This document shows positions 62,301-64,000 of a stretch of 64,000 nucleotides of DNA, piece by piece. Source of the DNA: Harmonia axyridis (taxonomy: Eukaryota; Arthropoda; Insecta; Coleoptera; Coccinellidae). The DNA lies in the NCBI RefSeq assembly GCF_914767665.1, contig NC_059502.1, forward strand, positions 44,875,812 to 44,939,811, read 5' to 3'. The notes under the pieces were generated by a model. That model was given only the letters and a program-made list of their open reading frames with translations. It had not been told where the DNA came from and did not search any database. Position 1 is the first letter of the stretch. Each line of letters begins with the position of its first letter. The position numbers and the translations under genes were made by a program.

Positions 62301-64000
62301 TGTTCTTATTCCCTTCTTTTTGTTTAATGAACAATTATCCAAGTAAGCCATTCCACATTGTTGATTTCATTCGTTTGTTATTTTCTTCAATGTTTCTCAT
62401 TCTAACACTTTTCATCGTATTGCACAGGGACGAAAGCTTGACACACGTGTCTAAGGAAACCACTTTGGTATAAGAACTGTTCTTATTCCCTTCTTTTTGT
62501 TTAATGAACAATTATCCAAGTAAGCCATTCCACATTGTTGATTTTTTTGGACTCGGATGACAGGCAGGTAGCTATATTCTTTTACGTGGTAAGGTCAATT
62601 GCTGCTGTAACCACAAATGCACGACTGACTTCTGTTGTTGATTTCATTTGTTTGTTATTTCCTTCAATGTTTGTCATTCTAACACTTCTCATCGTATTGC
62701 ACAGGGACGAAAGCTTGACAAACGTGTCTAAGGAAACAACTTTGTTGTAAGAACTGTTCTTATTCCCTTCCTTTTGTTTAATGAACAATTATCCAAGTAA
62801 GCCATTCCACATTGTTGATTTTCTTGGACTCGGATGACAGGCAGGTAGCTATAATCTTTTACGTGGTAAGCTCAATTGCTGCTGTAACCACAAATGCACG
62901 ACTGACTTCTGTTGTTGATTTCATTTGTTTGTTATTTCCTTCTATGTTTCTCATTCTAACACTTTTCATCGTATTGCACAGGGACGAAAGCTTGACACGC
63001 GTGTCTTAAGAAACCACTTTGGTATAAGGGACTGTTCTTATTCCCTTCTTTTTGTTTAATGAACAATTATCCAAGTAAGCCATTCCACATTGTTGATTTT
63101 CTTGGACTCGGATGACAGGCAGGTAGCTATAATCTTTTACGTGGTAAGCTCAATTGCTGCTGTAACCACAAATGCACGACTGACTTCTGTTGTTGATTTC
63201 ATTTGTTTGTTATTTCCTTCTATGTTTCTCATTCTAACACTTTTCATCGTATTGCACAGGGACGAAAGCTTGACACACGTGTCTAAGGAAACCACTTTGG
63301 TATAAGGGACTGTTCTTATTCACTACGTGTGTACCACATTGTTGATTATCTTGGACTCGGATGTCACGCAGGTAGCTATAATCTCCCACGTGGTAAGGTC
63401 AATTGCTGCTGTAACCACAAATGCACGACTGACTTCTAATGTTGATTTCATTTGTTTGTTATTTCCTTCAATGTTTCTCATTCTAACACTTTTCATCGTA
63501 TTGCACAGGGACGAAAGCTTGACACATGTGTCTAAGGAAACCACTTTGGTATAAGGGACTGTTCTTATTCCCTTCTTTTTGTTCAATCAACAATTATCCA
63601 AGTAAGCCATTCCACATTGTTGATTTTCTTGGACTCGGATGACACGCGGGTAGCTATAATCTCCCACGTGGTAAGGTCAATTGCTGCTGTAACCACAAAT
63701 GCACGACTGACTTCTGTTGTTGATTTCATTTGTTTGTTATTTCCTTCTATGTTTCTCATTCTAACACTTTTCATCGTATTGCACAGGGACGAAAGCTTGA
63801 CACACGTGTCTAAAGAAACCACTTTTTTTTGTTTAATCAACAATTATCCAAGTAGGCCATTCCACATTGTTGATTTTCTTGGACTCGGATGTCACGCAGG
63901 TAGCTATAATCTCCCACGTGGTAAGGTCAATTGCTGCTGTAACCACAAATGCAATACTGACTTCTAATGTTGATTTCATTCGTTTGTTATTTTCTTCAAT
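44320..64000 (-). repeat. 12-monomer higher-order repeat, 3127 bp
   Basis: Anchors at 47316, 50443 and 53570 are exactly 3127 bp apart; the spacings inside (455, 278, 278, 237, 290, 250, 238, 290, 255, 278 and 278) repeat from copy to copy. An 11-monomer version spans about 44367-47316, where two monomers are fused. A further copy at 57092-62080 is longer by exactly 1861 bp because of an internal duplication, and another starts at 62080. The four length-variant monomers act as a barcode. The copy after 50443 is followed by a different segment, the one shared with 41.1-43.2 kb. Confidence 0.85.
57825..61546 (-). repeat. 1861-bp tandem duplication inside a higher-order unit
   Basis: Units at 57825, 58103, 58340, 58630, 58880 and 59118 recur at 59686, 59964, 60201, 60491, 60741 and 60979, each +1861 bp, with rare private variants shared ('gcttgtcacgcg', 'gaaacttctttgg', 'ttctcttgg'). 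The monomer at about 59400-59640 is a chimera: its first part matches the 'cacgcgggtag...aattggacgg' type (as at 61802), its second part the 'tgtttgtcattc...gacaaacgtg' type (as at 57547). This marks an unequal crossover within a monomer in register. Confidence 0.85.

Larger units (their letters stand above)
36737..64000 (-). repeat. 278-bp satellite array, minus orientation (right arm of U2, continues past window)
   Basis: About 100 monomers in reverse complement. The first ~2.5 kb match the right arm of U1. From about 44.3 kb onward the array is organised in a higher-order repeat marked by length variants: units shortened by 23 bp ('acactttacgaaagc'), 28 bp ('accacttttttttgtttaatc'), about 29 bp ('ttcactacgtgtgtaccac') and about 101 bp ('gttgatttcatttgtttg' joined directly to the start). 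Single truncated units occur at 43380-43410 and about 54828. Confidence 0.95.

Noticed and set aside
1..64000. Several hundred 60-126 codon open frames on both strands across the arrays
   Set aside because: They repeat with the 278-bp satellite, shift frame from unit to unit, overlap on opposite strands and have no recognisable domain. They are shadows of the satellite monomer.

Overview
The window is eukaryotic nuclear DNA, most likely from an insect. The evidence is AT-rich spacer, GT-AG introns with in-phase exon joins, an AATAAA polyadenylation signal, and a gene of the metazoan USP10 deubiquitinase family. No bacterial or viral gene organisation is visible. The species cannot be named from the sequence alone.

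About 86% of the window is one satellite DNA with a 278-bp monomer, roughly 200 copies. The rest is a single-copy-like segment, called U here, present twice: U1 (7691-12388) and U2 (32479-36736). Region by region: plus-oriented satellite (1-7690); U1; minus-oriented satellite (12389-19371); an abrupt orientation switch with about 10 bp of filler (19372-19381); plus-oriented satellite (19382-32478); U2; minus-oriented satellite (36737-64000, continuing past the end). Each U therefore sits between satellite arms in inverted orientation, and the whole module (plus arm, U, minus arm) occurs twice at a spacing of about 24.8 kb. The junctions on both sides of U1 and U2 match, so the copies arose by segmental duplication, not by two insertions.

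U1 carries five exons of a USP10-like ubiquitin hydrolase that can be joined in phase, including a 30-nt microexon and a cryptic exon holding the catalytic cysteine box. Cys, His and Asp boxes are all present, but the exon with the Cys box contains an in-frame TAA. The same TAA is in U2, so the gene was probably dead before duplication. U2 has decayed further, with a 445-bp deletion that removes the QEDAEE motif and an added TAG. I saw no other protein-coding gene. The many 60-126 codon open frames across the arrays are a by-product of low stop density in the monomer on both strands.

The arrays have layered structure: a 6386-bp higher-order repeat between 20.0 and 32.5 kb, a 12-monomer 3127-bp higher-order repeat from about 44.3 kb to the end, a 1861-bp internal duplication with a chimeric monomer, a 4-kb segment copied 12.4 kb downstream, and a recently homogenised run of single monomers near 5-6 kb. 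Each monomer carries two palindromes containing or derived from CACGTG, about half a monomer apart, and several rearrangement breakpoints fall on them. The most interesting hypotheses are that the inverted satellite arms around a dead USP10 copy form hairpin RNA or DNA, and that the array is a dense E-box cluster. Both are inference.
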